Below, piece by piece: positions 47,443 to 58,524 of a stretch of 64,000 nt of DNA. The stretch lies in NCBI GenBank assembly GCA_902805475.1, contig CADCSX010000008.1, positions 496,001 to 560,000 of the forward strand, written 5' to 3'. The notes beneath the pieces are model-generated. The model worked only from the letters and a program-made list of their open reading frames with translations. It made no database searches and had not been told where the DNA came from. The number at the start of each line of letters is the position of its first letter. Position 1 is the first letter of the stretch. The position numbers and the translations under genes were made by a program. The stretch comes from Entonaema liquescens. Taxonomy: Eukaryota > Ascomycota > Sordariomycetes > Xylariales > Xylariaceae.

Positions 47443-49791
47443 TCATATCGTCATCCGCTCAGCGTCTCTGCGTATTGCCAGGTATGCTGCCGCGTAGTCA
47501 TTCGCCAGTACATTGTCTCCGGAGACCTTCATAATCGTAGCTTTCTTAGCCATCATCTCACACTGCTTATCAATATCCTCTACACTCGAATAATGATTAA
47601 ATGCCTTCTCGATCGCTTCCAACGCCTTTGTCATGAATTCTCTTCTTTTGATAGATTTTGGCGGCATCTTGCCTGCCATACCCATATTAGCATCGCCTAG
47701 GTACGAGTAGAGTTTCGCCGTCATTATCGTGTTTTCGCATTCGAAAATGCGCGGTATGACTGCGTTTAGGAGTTGAATTGCTGGTTCGAATTCGCCAAGT
47801 GATGTCAGGATGTTCGCAATAGCTCCAATCGCCGGCCAAAGATAGGGGATGAGACGAGCTCGCCAGGCCACATTTGCTGCCCGCACAGCAATCGTGAATC
47901 CCTTCTGGGGTCGACCACACTTATCGAGAAGCTCGGCTTTTAGAAGGAGTAAACGAACCCGTAATGCGATATCTCTGTTCTCGTCTCGGAGTTCCGATAT
48001 CATTTTCTCTACTTTTGAGAAGGCTTGGTCGAGATTGCCTCTGCGAACAAGACATTCGATATGAAGGCTATCAACCACAAAGGCAAGGTCGGGTTCCAGA
48101 TCATCATTCTTAGATTGAAGAAGTTGGGAGAGTAGTAGTTCCGCGCCGTCCAGATTGTTCCGATGGAGATCTCTTCTCAATTTTATGATGCCACGAAATT
48201 TGTGCCAGTATTGACTTGGTTTCCAAGCACGAAGTGAATTAGCATCCATGCCTTCTAGCATTTCAAGTGCCTCGTCATATTTTCCCTTGAGGGTTAGCAT
48301 TGAGGCTTGGCGACTCATTACCTTTAGCTCGTCGTCGAATATTGAATTACGAGCATGACATCGAATGAATGTTTCGCAGGTAGCTACCGACAGACAAGAA
48401 ATCCCTAACCTGTCCCATAATGCTATATTAATTGATAGCTGAGAACCGACCATGTTCTTCATGTTGCGTTCGACTAGAATTTGGGAGCTTCTGACAAGAT
48501 GCTCAATCGCCGTAGCTACACTTTCGCCGTTGGAGAGGCTCATTTTTGCCTCACTCATGAGAGTAGAGCTCCACAAGGTCCACATGCCTGTCTCCTTTGC
48601 TCTGCTTCTTAGGAAAGCTAGGGATTCCCTACCAGTACCCAACATGCTATTTGATTCCAACTCCTTGGTTATCTCGGGATGTGCCCTGCCAAAGTGGAAA
48701 AGCCAATTAAGGGCGAAATTCAGACATGTCATGTCTCGGTTCTCCCTGGCAGTGGAGACAGTTTCCAGCATCGCTGAAATTGCTTCCTTGTAGCACCCGA
48801 AGTCAGCCTGGAGTACTGCTAGGTTCATCAACGCGTACTGATAGAAGGATCTATCCCTGTTCTGCATTGTGTAGTCAAAATAACGGTGCAGATAATCGAA
48901 GGAAGTAGAGTAGTCCCCTGCTCTCCACGCATCTAAATAGCTCAGATAATGAGATAAGCTGGGTATCATGAAGCTATCGTTTAATAGGTCGTGAAATTGA
49001 TGTTGTATCTCTAAGGGCACCCTGTTACCGTATTTTTGCATCTGCTCGATCTGGAACTCTAACAGTTTCTCAATGTCGTCAGTGCTGACAGGCAAGGTCG
49101 AATTTGGATCATCTCTAAGCATATCTCCGTAGGTCACGGAGGCAATGGTCTCCACCCCTGAGCCCCAATCGTCCTCGCCGGTTAAGAGGACATTATCGAA
49201 ACTGAGTCTCTGAAAAGAAGGTGTCTTTTTTCGGTAATAGGCCGCTGTGACCTGACGGTACTTGACAAAGTCCTTCCATAGTTCAAAGGCATCATGGAAA
49301 CGTAATCTAACGAACTCTAGCTGGGATCTGCGTACGAATGCGCCGAATGGCGAGTTGCGGGAGAGCAATATGGCTTCAGGAGCTGGAGCTGGGATTCCGA
49401 ACTCGGCATTACGACGGATTTCATCCCTGGTCTTTGCTAACAGAGCCGAGCAGTTGCCAAAGAATTCATGTAACGAATCGAGCGAATCGATCTTCCAAAG
49501 TCTATCAAGGAAGACATACCACAGACTTCGTCCAGGCATACCAGAAGCGGCGGTATGAGGCGCCAAGACTTTCTCGAAGTCTGCAATAGAAATGACTAAG
49601 CTAACAGTAGTTTCAGCTCGTTTCCATCGGCCCTTAGGAGTGGAAAACGAAGCTTGAGCGTCACTGTCGATCAAATGAGAAGTTATGAAAGACAGCACGT
49701 CTACGATCGAGTTTGTAGGGACCGTCTTTTTTGTGTAAAGTTCGATTAAGGCGAGGAGGCCAATTTTAGCCGGGTTGAGAAAGCGAGACAT
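47443..49791 (-). CDS. APC5: Anaphase-promoting complex subunit 5
   Basis: Single exon. Translation from the ATG at 49791 (MSRFLNPAKIGLLALIELYT) gives 782 aa; an ATG 12 codons upstream (49827) is in frame, but MSRFLNPAKIGLL is the family-like start. Helical, TPR-type repeats fill the protein (for example SLSHYLSYLDAWRAGDYSTS; FYQYALMNLAVLQADFGCYK). APC5 is a scaffold subunit of the APC/C ubiquitin ligase, bridging the platform with the TPR lobe in mitotic exit. Linkage of APC5 to SLA2, APN2 and COX13 is a known feature of the MAT region, which supports the call. Confidence 0.9.
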   Translation of the reverse strand: MSRFLNPAKIGLLALIELYTKKTVPTNSIVDVLSFITSHLIDSDAQASFSTPKGRWKRAETTVSLVISIADFEKVLAPHTAASGMPGRSLWYVFLDRLWKIDSLDSLHEFFGNCSALLAKTRDEIRRNAEFGIPAPAPEAILLSRNSPFGAFVRRSQLEFVRLRFHDAFELWKDFVKYRQVTAAYYRKKTPSFQRLSFDNVLLTGEDDWGSGVETIASVTYGDMLRDDPNSTLPVSTDDIEKLLEFQIEQMQKYGNRVPLEIQHQFHDLLNDSFMIPSLSHYLSYLDAWRAGDYSTSFDYLHRYFDYTMQNRDRSFYQYALMNLAVLQADFGCYKEAISAMLETVSTARENRDMTCLNFALNWLFHFGRAHPEITKELESNSMLGTGRESLAFLRSRAKETGMWTLWSSTLMSEAKMSLSNGESVATAIEHLVRSSQILVERNMKNMVGSQLSINIALWDRLGISCLSVATCETFIRCHARNSIFDDELKVMSRQASMLTLKGKYDEALEMLEGMDANSLRAWKPSQYWHKFRGIIKLRRDLHRNNLDGAELLLSQLLQSKNDDLEPDLAFVVDSLHIECLVRRGNLDQAFSKVEKMISELRDENRDIALRVRLLLLKAELLDKCGRPQKGFTIAVRAANVAWRARLIPYLWPAIGAIANILTSLGEFEPAIQLLNAVIPRIFECENTIMTAKLYSYLGDANMGMAGKMPPKSIKRREFMTKALEAIEKAFNHYSSVEDIDKQCEMMAKKATIMKVSGDNVLANDYAAAYLAIRRDAERMTI

Positions 49792-52700
49792 GATGTTGTC
49801 GTCTGATCTGGTATTTCGGGATTTCAATCAAGATGGAATAGATTATCCGATTATTTATTATCTTAGGTGTATTATCATGAACTTGGTTTTTGTAGATGTT
49901 CTCCGTTTGTCAACGGCCATCGCTTGCAGGGATGATCTCATGAGGAAAGTAATGGTTCTTTTTTTTTTATAAGCTCGAAGGTGTCGAGAAAACGAACTGC
50001 TATTGAGTAAGAAGCATCGGGATGGATCAGCTGGAATCAAATATGCGCCTTCCGATATTTTCAATTCTTCTCTTGATGTGAAGGAGGTCATTTCCTATGA
50101 ATTAGGTACCTAAACTTAATAGGCGCGTTGACCCGCGTTAGATAGCCCCCACTTCTTTTTTCGCGGGTGTTTAGGTACCTACATGTAAGTATTTAACGTG
50201 TATATGAATCTATCAAATGTGAGAATTTCCATAGAATGCACTTTACGTATGCACATTAGGTACAGAATCTTTGGGCATCTTGATCTACTTGGAGCTCTCT
50301 AAAATAAACGGGAATTATACCCAACCTGGACCTTCTTGACTACCTCTTAGACAGTTTTAGTTCCATAAATTGATTGAATATAAACTTGAATACCGAGCAT
50401 AGAACGGGATTGTACTAATAAGAGTCCTTAGATAGAATGTAAAATGGACGGGGTTAAAATTAAGGAACAACCACATTTGATAGACGTGTATGTGAATTGA
50501 AAAGAAAAGAAAAGAAAAGAAAAGTAAAACTTGGAGAGGTAGATTATTTTAGAGATTTTTGAGTAAATGAAGGGGCAAAATATATTGCATATTAGGAGGG
50601 AGGCATATTGGTTGGTGATAGTAGTCAATATAAAAAGATAAAATTGTCAACGCCACGGAGAAGTGTAGCTTTTACTTTTAAGTATAATATACATGAGGCA
50701 TATGGAGGATATATTAAATATGCTTTCGTTATATACACGAAGAAATATGGGAGGAGATTCGCTACCGTATTCGTGGTAGCGCGCGGTTTACGACTCTGAC
50801 AAACGATTGGCAAATACGCGTATACGTAGTATTCGGCTCCGCAAGCACGAGCATTAGGTATTATTGACACGTTCAGCTACTTGGCATAGATCGTCATTTC
50901 TTTCACAGCTTCAGCTTCAGCCTCATTTTTGTTATGGGAATCTACTTTTAATCTACTATAGTATATCTTCGTAGATACTTGCCTTTTGTCCGTCGATAAA
51001 TAACAGGTCGGAGAGCCCCGGACTGGAGCATCGTCCCGTCGTGCTTATTGATGAGAAAGCCACTACGCGCACACGGCATACCTACCACCGAGTAATGTCA
51101 GATAGAACCTCCCAATGCATAGTGTACACGACATGTATTGGCTGCATTCTGCACATGTAGGTATTCGGTAGATCGTATGACGAACAGGGTACATCAAGGT
51201 ATGTAGTAGACGAAAGCTATTCGCCGCTCTATGATATATACTTGGGCTACTTTATAAAAAGACAGTGACGGACGACTACCGATTTCAGAAGCTATTCGGA
51301 GTTAGGTGAATAGCAATATATAGATGATAGGTTCCTAGAAAGCTATTTCTTGAAGGTGGTACGATCATCAGCTAATAACGTCAAAAAGGGGAGCGATCTC
51401 CCGAGGCTATCGAGGCGGACATTTAGAAGTCGGAGGGAAACAACGTCTCTCTATGTATGCGCGGACCGAGGACAAACCGAGAAGACAATGTCTCAATTTA
51501 CGACACGTCCACTTCTCGTGAGGACGGAGGCATACGCCAGCAGATACGAAGTTACTGATGTCATGTACAATCTGGCTAAATCATGCAAAGGGGATCCCCC
51601 ATTGGTGAATTGTTCAAGCCAAGTTCAGCCTAACCTAGCTGGAGTTAGCCTTAGTGGGGGGAAGAATGGACATAGACAGCCCAGCCCCTCTTCCCCCTGA
51701 AGTCGTGCTTTTTCAGCAAGTAAGGGCTCTCGAAGGCCTCCTGAAGTAAACATCCGACCAATCAAATAATTAGTTTCATTCCTTTCTGGGCTACAATGGG
51801 ACTTTCCGGTGTATCCTGGAAAGTTAAACTTAAAACCCCTGATCCTATCAGATACGAAAGTGACCCCTGCACCTGAAATTTTTCGGGTAAGTGGAGAATA
51901 GGGCGGAGCGTCAAGCGCCTGTGGACGAATCATTGAGTTGGTACCACGGTAACTAGGAAACTACGAACATGGCTAAGTAGCCTAGTTCGCCAACCGACGT
52001 CTGAGATATTTGAAAACGCGATGCTAGCACTTGACGAACTGGATACACAAAAAAAAGACGAATGTTATTAAGAGGTTTCCGACATTCTGGATTTAACAGT
52101 TGGGATGATTCTAGCGTGAGTAAAGGGGTTTTAGTTAGTTATGATGACAAAGAGCTATTGGCACAAGCAGCACAAGCAGTAAAAATCGGCCCAGCTCGGG
52201 GTGTAAGTTGAGTAAGGCCGATGATGTCGGACCTTGCATAAACTCGATGATCTGCTCTTAATGATCGTCATTTGTTCCCAGTATTTTTGTGTTCTATGTT
52301 CTATTATCGATGAGTCCGACCTCAGCAAGTTCTTGTTTAGGTGATATTTTTGGTGGCTGTAAGTTGTTGACAACGGGTGCCAAGTTAAGGAAACCCCCCT
52401 TCGTCATCAAGTGTGTTTGTAGGGATTGGAACACGAGTGAAGACAAAAGATACATACACCTAATCTTTACAAACCTCACTTTCCCTTTCACAACTACAAC
52501 TACAACTTTTACTACCACTACCACAACCGCACTTTCTCTTTTTATCCCACTCGTTCAGAACTATTTCTAGAAGCAGACCGTGCACACCTTGAAATTTTAC
52601 TTCTAATTTCCCACCATACCAGACCCTCACCACTCACCCTTCACTCTTCACCCTGCTTCATACACATTCACTTTCACCCCAAATCATTTTTACCGGAAAC

Positions 52701-53328
52701 CAAACCCACATTGCTAAATGCATCACTACATTAGTTCATCTACCGAACAATCACGATCTTTCTAACTTGGTAGGCAATATATCACGACGACCATATTGCC
52801 AACATATTACCAACTTTACCCCACACACTCCCTGCTCTGGAATAAATCACCTTCAATTACCTTCTCGGCTACCGGCCTAGAACCCTAGAACACCCCGTTT
52901 GTTAAGGTTGATCTTTACGGTAACAAAGGGATCAAGACCGCCGCCATACATACTTGTCTTCCAACCACAGCTTTGTTTTTATATCCAGTTCTCCGAAGGA
53001 TAAGCGACAAGCGCGCTCTCTTGCCGCCCCGAGGACAAAGGACAAAGGGGTAGAATTTCTACCTACAAAGAACTTACAAGTAACGTTCGCTCATGATGCC
53101 TTAGTTGTTCCACGGAACAATGCATTCTTAAAATCTTAAAATCAATACTACTTTTTGCCCTCGAGGCTTCTGGATTACGGGGCGAATCTCCTTTATCTGC
53201 TTTAGTCTTATTGTCTACCCTTCGGCCCCCGCCTGTTTCAGTCTCCTCTCGAACAATATCAATATTCAATATTTTGCAACGCAGATCACGAAATACACAT
53301 ACCGCAAGTCGGTACTCAGAATAGCATC
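49792..53328. other. 3.5-kb gene-poor interval between APC5 and the ferric reductase
   Basis: No convincing gene was found. Frames at 51350-51700 and 52289-52570 are short, start with non-ATG codons and lack domains. Contains an (AAAAG)n tract at about 50500-50524, ACAACT/ACCACT trinucleotide-type repeats near 52485-52530, and palindromic TTAGGTACCTA motifs at about 50103 and 50171. From about 52560 to 53328 the plus strand is C/T/A-rich and resembles a long transcribed leader for the downstream gene. Confidence 0.5.
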
Positions 53329-55212
53329 ATGCCGCTAATAGCCCGTAGGCGGATTACCGCCCTCGGATCACTTACACCAACTACAATACTCGCACTCCGC
53401 GATTCAGATGTGCCTACCGGAACAGATACAACACCTGCGGGCTCAACCATAGCTCCTTTCTCTACTTCACTAAATGGCGTTGACCAGCCTGGAAACCTAC
53501 TTTTTAAGGACATGTTATGGTGGACACTGGGTATCATCGCACTTATCGTACTTACTATCCGTCTTGTTGAGATAGGATGGACCAAGATACGTCACGTCTC
53601 GGCCATGTCGACCCCGGCGGAGAGACAAACTTATTGGAAGAGGTCACAGTGGAGTTGGATGCCGTCGATGAAGAGACATCTTATCTATGCCCCTCTGTGG
53701 AAGAAACGACACAACCGAGAGATCAAACTATCCGCTGCTATTAGCATAGGAACCTTACCGTCCCGGCTCCACTCCCTTATCCTGGGTATCTACTTGATAA
53801 GCAATATTGCTTACCTGTGCTATGAGGACTGGTCTCAAGAAAATCGATATGCTCTAGCTGCCGAGATCCGAGGGCGTTCCGGAATGTTAGCACTCGTCAA
53901 TATGGTCCCTCTCATCTTCATGGCAGGTCGTAACAACCCCCTCATCGCATTGCTAAGAGTCAGTTTTGATACCTACAATCTCCTCCACCGGTGGATGGGC
54001 CGAATGGTCGTGATAGAAGCTGTGATACACACGGTTGCGTGGGCTGTTGTCGCGGCGGCCGCCGACGGATATGATGGCATGAATTACCGGCTGGTTCATG
54101 ACACCTTTCTTGCTTCTGGTTTTGCTGGGACGATAGCCCTCGTCATCCTACTCTTCCTCTCCATCTCACCACTCCGACACGCTTTCTATGAGACGTTCCT
54201 CTCGTTCCATATCATCTTAGCTTTTATTACTTTTGCCATGACCTGGGTGCACTGTGCGACGGCCACTCTTCCTGGCGGTCTTCCCCAGCTCTCGTGGGTG
54301 GTGGCAATTTTTCTGCTGTGGGCAGTGGAACGACTGGCTCGCATGTTCCGCCTGGCTTATAACAACTGGTCAAAAGGGAAAGGTTTCACGGAAGCCGTTG
54401 TCGAACCCCTACCTGGTGACACAACTCGCGTTACGATGCATTTACCTCGTCATGTCGACATCCAACCGGGAACTCACGCGTACCTCCGCTTCATGGGAAT
54501 TAATCCGTGGGAGAACCACCCCTTCTCTATCGCCTGGGTCGAACATCAGCCCGAAGCCGACGCGACAACTATCGGAGAGAAACCCGAGGACGAGTCCCCA
54601 AGGAGAGGCGCCACCTCTGTATCTTTTCTCATTGGTGCCCACACGGGTTTCACCCGGCGGCTTTATGAAAAAGCAATCAAAGAAGGATCTCCTTCCATTC
54701 GGATCAGGGCGGCCATGGAAGGCCCCTACGCTGGCCATCACTCACTTGACTCGTACGGCCACGCTGTGTTATTCGCCGGCTCGACTGGTATCACCCACCA
54801 GATCTCGTACCTCAAGCCACTAATCGAGGGCTTCAACGAGGGGACAATTGTGACAAGGCGGGTAACACTAGTATGGATAATACGGGACACCGAGTCGCTA
54901 GCATGGGTGCGACCCTGGATGGACGAGATACTAAGGATGCCTCGGAGACGAGAGATCCTTAACGTCCGGCTGTTTGTCACGCGGCCGAAGAACACGAAGG
55001 AGATTATTTCAGCTTCCAGTACGGTCCAGATGTTTCCCGGTCGGCCCAACATCCTTACCTTGCTCAAGAAGGAAGTCGAGGAGCAAGTCGGAGCGATGTG
55101 CGTCACGGTATGTGGCCCTGGTTCCCTAGCAGATGACGTGCGACAGGCAGTCCGCAATGTCCAGGATGAACGCTCCGTAGTCGACTTCGTTGAGGAGAGC
55201 TTTACGTGGTAA
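53329..55212 (+). CDS. Ferric reductase (FRE/NOX superfamily)
   Basis: Intronless, 627 aa. A membrane helix (DMLWWTLGIIALIVLTIRLV) precedes the ferric-reductase transmembrane core. The core has the bis-histidine pairs HRWMGRMVVIEAVIH and FHIILAFITFAMTWVH that hold two hemes. The FAD-binding domain contains HPFSIAWV, and the NAD(P)H domain contains GSTGITHQISYLKPL and a C-terminal CGPGSLADDVR. It transfers electrons from cytosolic NADPH across the membrane to extracellular Fe3+ or Cu2+, feeding uptake. No signal peptide is obvious, and the N-terminus is Ser/Thr-rich. Expression is probably iron-regulated, but I did not find a definite GATA-type iron-repressor site. It is divergent from APC5 across a long spacer. 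Substrate specificity is not determinable. Confidence 0.9.
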   Translation: MPLIARRRITALGSLTPTTILALRDSDVPTGTDTTPAGSTIAPFSTSLNGVDQPGNLLFKDMLWWTLGIIALIVLTIRLVEIGWTKIRHVSAMSTPAERQTYWKRSQWSWMPSMKRHLIYAPLWKKRHNREIKLSAAISIGTLPSRLHSLILGIYLISNIAYLCYEDWSQENRYALAAEIRGRSGMLALVNMVPLIFMAGRNNPLIALLRVSFDTYNLLHRWMGRMVVIEAVIHTVAWAVVAAAADGYDGMNYRLVHDTFLASGFAGTIALVILLFLSISPLRHAFYETFLSFHIILAFITFAMTWVHCATATLPGGLPQLSWVVAIFLLWAVERLARMFRLAYNNWSKGKGFTEAVVEPLPGDTTRVTMHLPRHVDIQPGTHAYLRFMGINPWENHPFSIAWVEHQPEADATTIGEKPEDESPRRGATSVSFLIGAHTGFTRRLYEKAIKEGSPSIRIRAAMEGPYAGHHSLDSYGHAVLFAGSTGITHQISYLKPLIEGFNEGTIVTRRVTLVWIIRDTESLAWVRPWMDEILRMPRRREILNVRLFVTRPKNTKEIISASSTVQMFPGRPNILTLLKKEVEEQVGAMCVTVCGPGSLADDVRQAVRNVQDERSVVDFVEESFTW

Positions 55213-56399
55213 ACGGGGCTATCAGGATTACTCGGGCCGTTTCAACGCAGTCAATATTTAAACTTGAGCTATCGAACCATCGTGAACGAGGCCGTCATCG
55301 GACGAAATCCTTTGGCTACCAGGTAACAGCCCCTGGAATGCACTGCATCATGAGGATCACAGCCCTGGTAGCCTAGGAAGAATATAGAAATGTGTAAGCG
55401 GGGAGGGTCTCTTTTTGCATTAAATCCATAGCAAAGGCGTTAGGAAGGGGACTGAAATTAAGACGGATATTCCGTGCTGTCAAATATCAAGGGGTTATTA
55501 AGCTTTAGTTATTGGCTATATTGCCTATGATCGCCCTAAGTTAAGATGTGCCTTAGGCTAGGCCATCATGTACCTACATTCGTCAGCTGCGTCTTCAAGA
55601 CAGCGTTTGTTAATAGAAGAACAAGTCATATGAAAACGCCATTCCAGTGTTAAAATTAAACTGCATCGATTCGTAACCATCCACGCCAATAAGGGTTATA
55701 CGCGAGCCTACTAGGAAATGTTTCTGCATATAAACGTGCAGTAGTATATGTCACGACATCTCCCATGTCACACTGAATGACATTCACTTGTTGTCTAAGT
55801 GGACGGACGAGTTGGTAGTGGATGGCTTATAAGCTATAAGGGACGGCTCGTAGTGTTCCACTAACACGGAAGCATAGGTACCCTAAATCCTCCCGACTAT
55901 GCCTCTTTATTCTAGATACCCCTCAATATATGCACATCTCGCACGCAAAGGATAGGTCTAATTCCGTTATGGAGGTAGTAAAATGCAGCTACAGGGGTGA
56001 AGTCGCCTACATGCGGGGTTACCTTGCAGATAAGTAAGAAAACATAATGAAAGCCCCACCTTCTCAAAGACTGTAAGACTAGAGACTGGTCCGCAGACGG
56101 CACTGACGAAATTTTTATTAAAGAACCTTAAGTAGCCGAGAGTTAGTTCGATGAGTCTTGGAAACTTTGAATTGAATTCTGACTCATAAGGAATAACCCT
56201 TTCCTTCTTCTCAATTGGGGTAGCTTTAAAACTTCAAAAGAATATACATTTCAATTGAGGTCCCCTACTTTTCAACTTTAATTTGAATTATTTACTATCG
56301 TGATACTTCCTCCCCTACGTTGAAAGGTACCTCTCTTTGATCTACCCGTAGCAAGCCTCCCCCCCGCGTTGCGCTGCCACCAGTGGTCCCACCATCACC
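55213..56399. other. Intergenic region ferric reductase-LEU4
   Basis: About 1.2 kb; no gene seen. The final part before 56400 is C-rich with CACCATCACC just before the ATG and would be the LEU4 leader. Confidence 0.5.
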
Positions 56400-58524
56400 A
56401 TGCCGATGTAAGTAGCACCAAAGGCGTTCACCAATATAAAATTAGGATTCCCCCATCAGGGCCTATCCATGATCAGGGCTTCAAAGGCTGAAACAATATT
56501 CGTCACACAGGCTTAAGGATCCGTCCAAAAAGTACAAGAAGTTCCCACCTCTAAACCTCCCGAATCGACAATGGCCCTCTAAGACGATCGACAAGGCGCC
56601 GAGATGGCTAGCAACCGATTTAAGGGATGGAAATCAGAGTCTGGTCGACCCAATGGTTTGCTTGCTGATATTCCTAATACTTACGAACATTGTCTGACAG
56701 TATATTCTATAGAATGGTGACGAGAAATGGAGATTCTTCAAGATGTTAGTTGACCTTGGTTACAAGGAGATCGAAGTGTCCTTCCCCTCAGCGTCGCAAA
56801 CGGATTTCGACTTTACAAGGCGGTTAGTTGAGACTCCCGGGGCCGTACCCGACGACGTCTGGCTGCAAGTTTTAGCACCGTGCCGAGAAGACCTTATCCG
56901 CCGCACTGTCGACTCCCTTAAAGGTTCCAAGAAAGCTCTTCTACACATCTACCTCGCAACAAGCGAATGCTTTCGACGTATTGTTTTTGGCTTCACTGAA
57001 GAAGAGAGCATTGAGAGGGCGGTAGCATGCACCAAGTACGCTCGTTCAATTACCAAAGATGACCCGGAACAGGCTGGTACAGAATGGGCTTTTGAGTTCA
57101 GTCCCGAGACCTTCTCAGACACCAGCCCCGAGTTCGTCATCCGGATTTGCGAAGCTGTCAAAGCCGCATGGGAGCCTACGGTTGAGAACCCTATCATCTT
57201 TAATCTTCCCGCAACTGTCGAGATGTCGACGCCGAACGTCTATGCAGACCAAATCGAGTACTTCTGCACTCACATTAGTGAGCGAGAGAAGATATGTGTC
57301 TCTTTACACCCGCATAACGATAGGGGTTGTGCCGTTGCTGCCGCCGAGCTAGCACAGATGGCGGGAGCTGACCGTGTAGAGGGATGTCTCTTCGGAAATG
57401 GTGAGCGAACGGGAAATGTTGATCTGGTCACTTTAGCCTTGAACCTCTACACGCAAGGTATCCACCCCCAAATCGACTTTTCCGATCTGAATCGCGTTGT
57501 CGACACTGTGGAGATTTGCAATAAGATCCCTGTCCACCCTAGAGCACCATATGGTGGATCTCTTGTTGTATGTGCCTTCAGTGGTTCTCACCAAGACGCT
57601 ATCAAGAAGGGTTTCATGCAGAGGCAGCTGGAAGGCAAGTCATACGAGGACTACTGGCAGCTGCCGTATCTCCCCCTCGACCCGCAGGATATTGGCCGCA
57701 CGTACGAGGCTATTATCCGTGTCAATTCGCAAAGCGGCAAGGGTGGAGCTGCTTGGATCATCCTGCGCAAGCTCCAGCTTGATCTTCCTCGAGGCCTACA
57801 AATCGCATTCAGTAAAGTAGTGCAAAGAGAGCAGACGAGCTAGGCAGAGAACTTTTATCAGCTGAGATCACTGATCTATTTGAGCGGACATATTTCCTCC
57901 AGGAGCACCCTCGATTTAATATCATCGACTACTCCATCTCGTTTGATCGATCATCATCACCGGCCCCACCGGCGCCGGGTGCCACACAAGACACTAAAAA
58001 CCTGGCCCGCGTATTTGAAGGTATTGTCGCTATTGACGGCAGGGAATACCAGCTTCGAGGACGTGGTAATGGTCCTATTTCCTCTCTGGCAAATGCCCTG
58101 AAAGGTGTAGGCATTGATCTGGATGTCGCTGATTACAAAGAGCACGCCATAGGTGGTGGCCGAGAAGTCAAAGCAGCTACATACATCGAATGTACAGCTT
58201 CTGGCACATCACAGAAAGTTTGGGGTGTCGGCATACACGAAGACGTGGTACAGAGCTCTCTTATAGCTCTTCTGAGCGCAGCCAGCAACGTAAGTACCTG
58301 ACTTTTAATAGGCCGATGAGCTTTGATGTGGTCTAACTGAATTCTTCAAATAGTTCATCCTTAGCCGTCCGGGAAGTCCCGTCCTAATAAAACAAGCGTC
58401 GCCCCGAAGCGTCAGCCAGGAGCTGAAGCTCGAGTACAACAATAACATAAATGGAAATATCAAGGCCTATGACGCCCCATCCGAGACGGTCCAGGTCTTA
58501 GAAGCTAAGGCAAATGGGATGTAA
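56400..58524 (+). CDS. LEU4: 2-isopropylmalate synthase (apparent one-base frameshift)
   Basis: Exons are 56400..56407, 56511..56655, 56713..58289 and 58354..58524; about 633 aa if one missing base is allowed for. The first exon is 8 nt (ATG CCG AT) and joins MPMLKDPSKKYKKF. The catalytic TIM barrel has the family signature DLRDGNQSL across the exon 2 end, VSLHPHNDRGCAVAAAELAQ (metal-binding HxH type) and GCLFGNGERTGNVDLVTLAL. The C-terminal regulatory LeuA dimer domain carries YQLRGRGNGPISSLANAL. The enzyme condenses acetyl-CoA with 2-oxoisovalerate, the first step of leucine synthesis, and is feedback-inhibited by leucine. At 57829-57830 the barrel frame shifts: it runs into TAG at 57841, while the conserved continuation (ADELGRELL onward) is in the next frame. 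No plausible intron explains it. Confidence 0.9.

Noticed and set aside
51350..51700. 116-codon frame upstream of the ferric reductase
   Set aside because: Starts at TTG, lacks any domain, and the region has many short chance frames.
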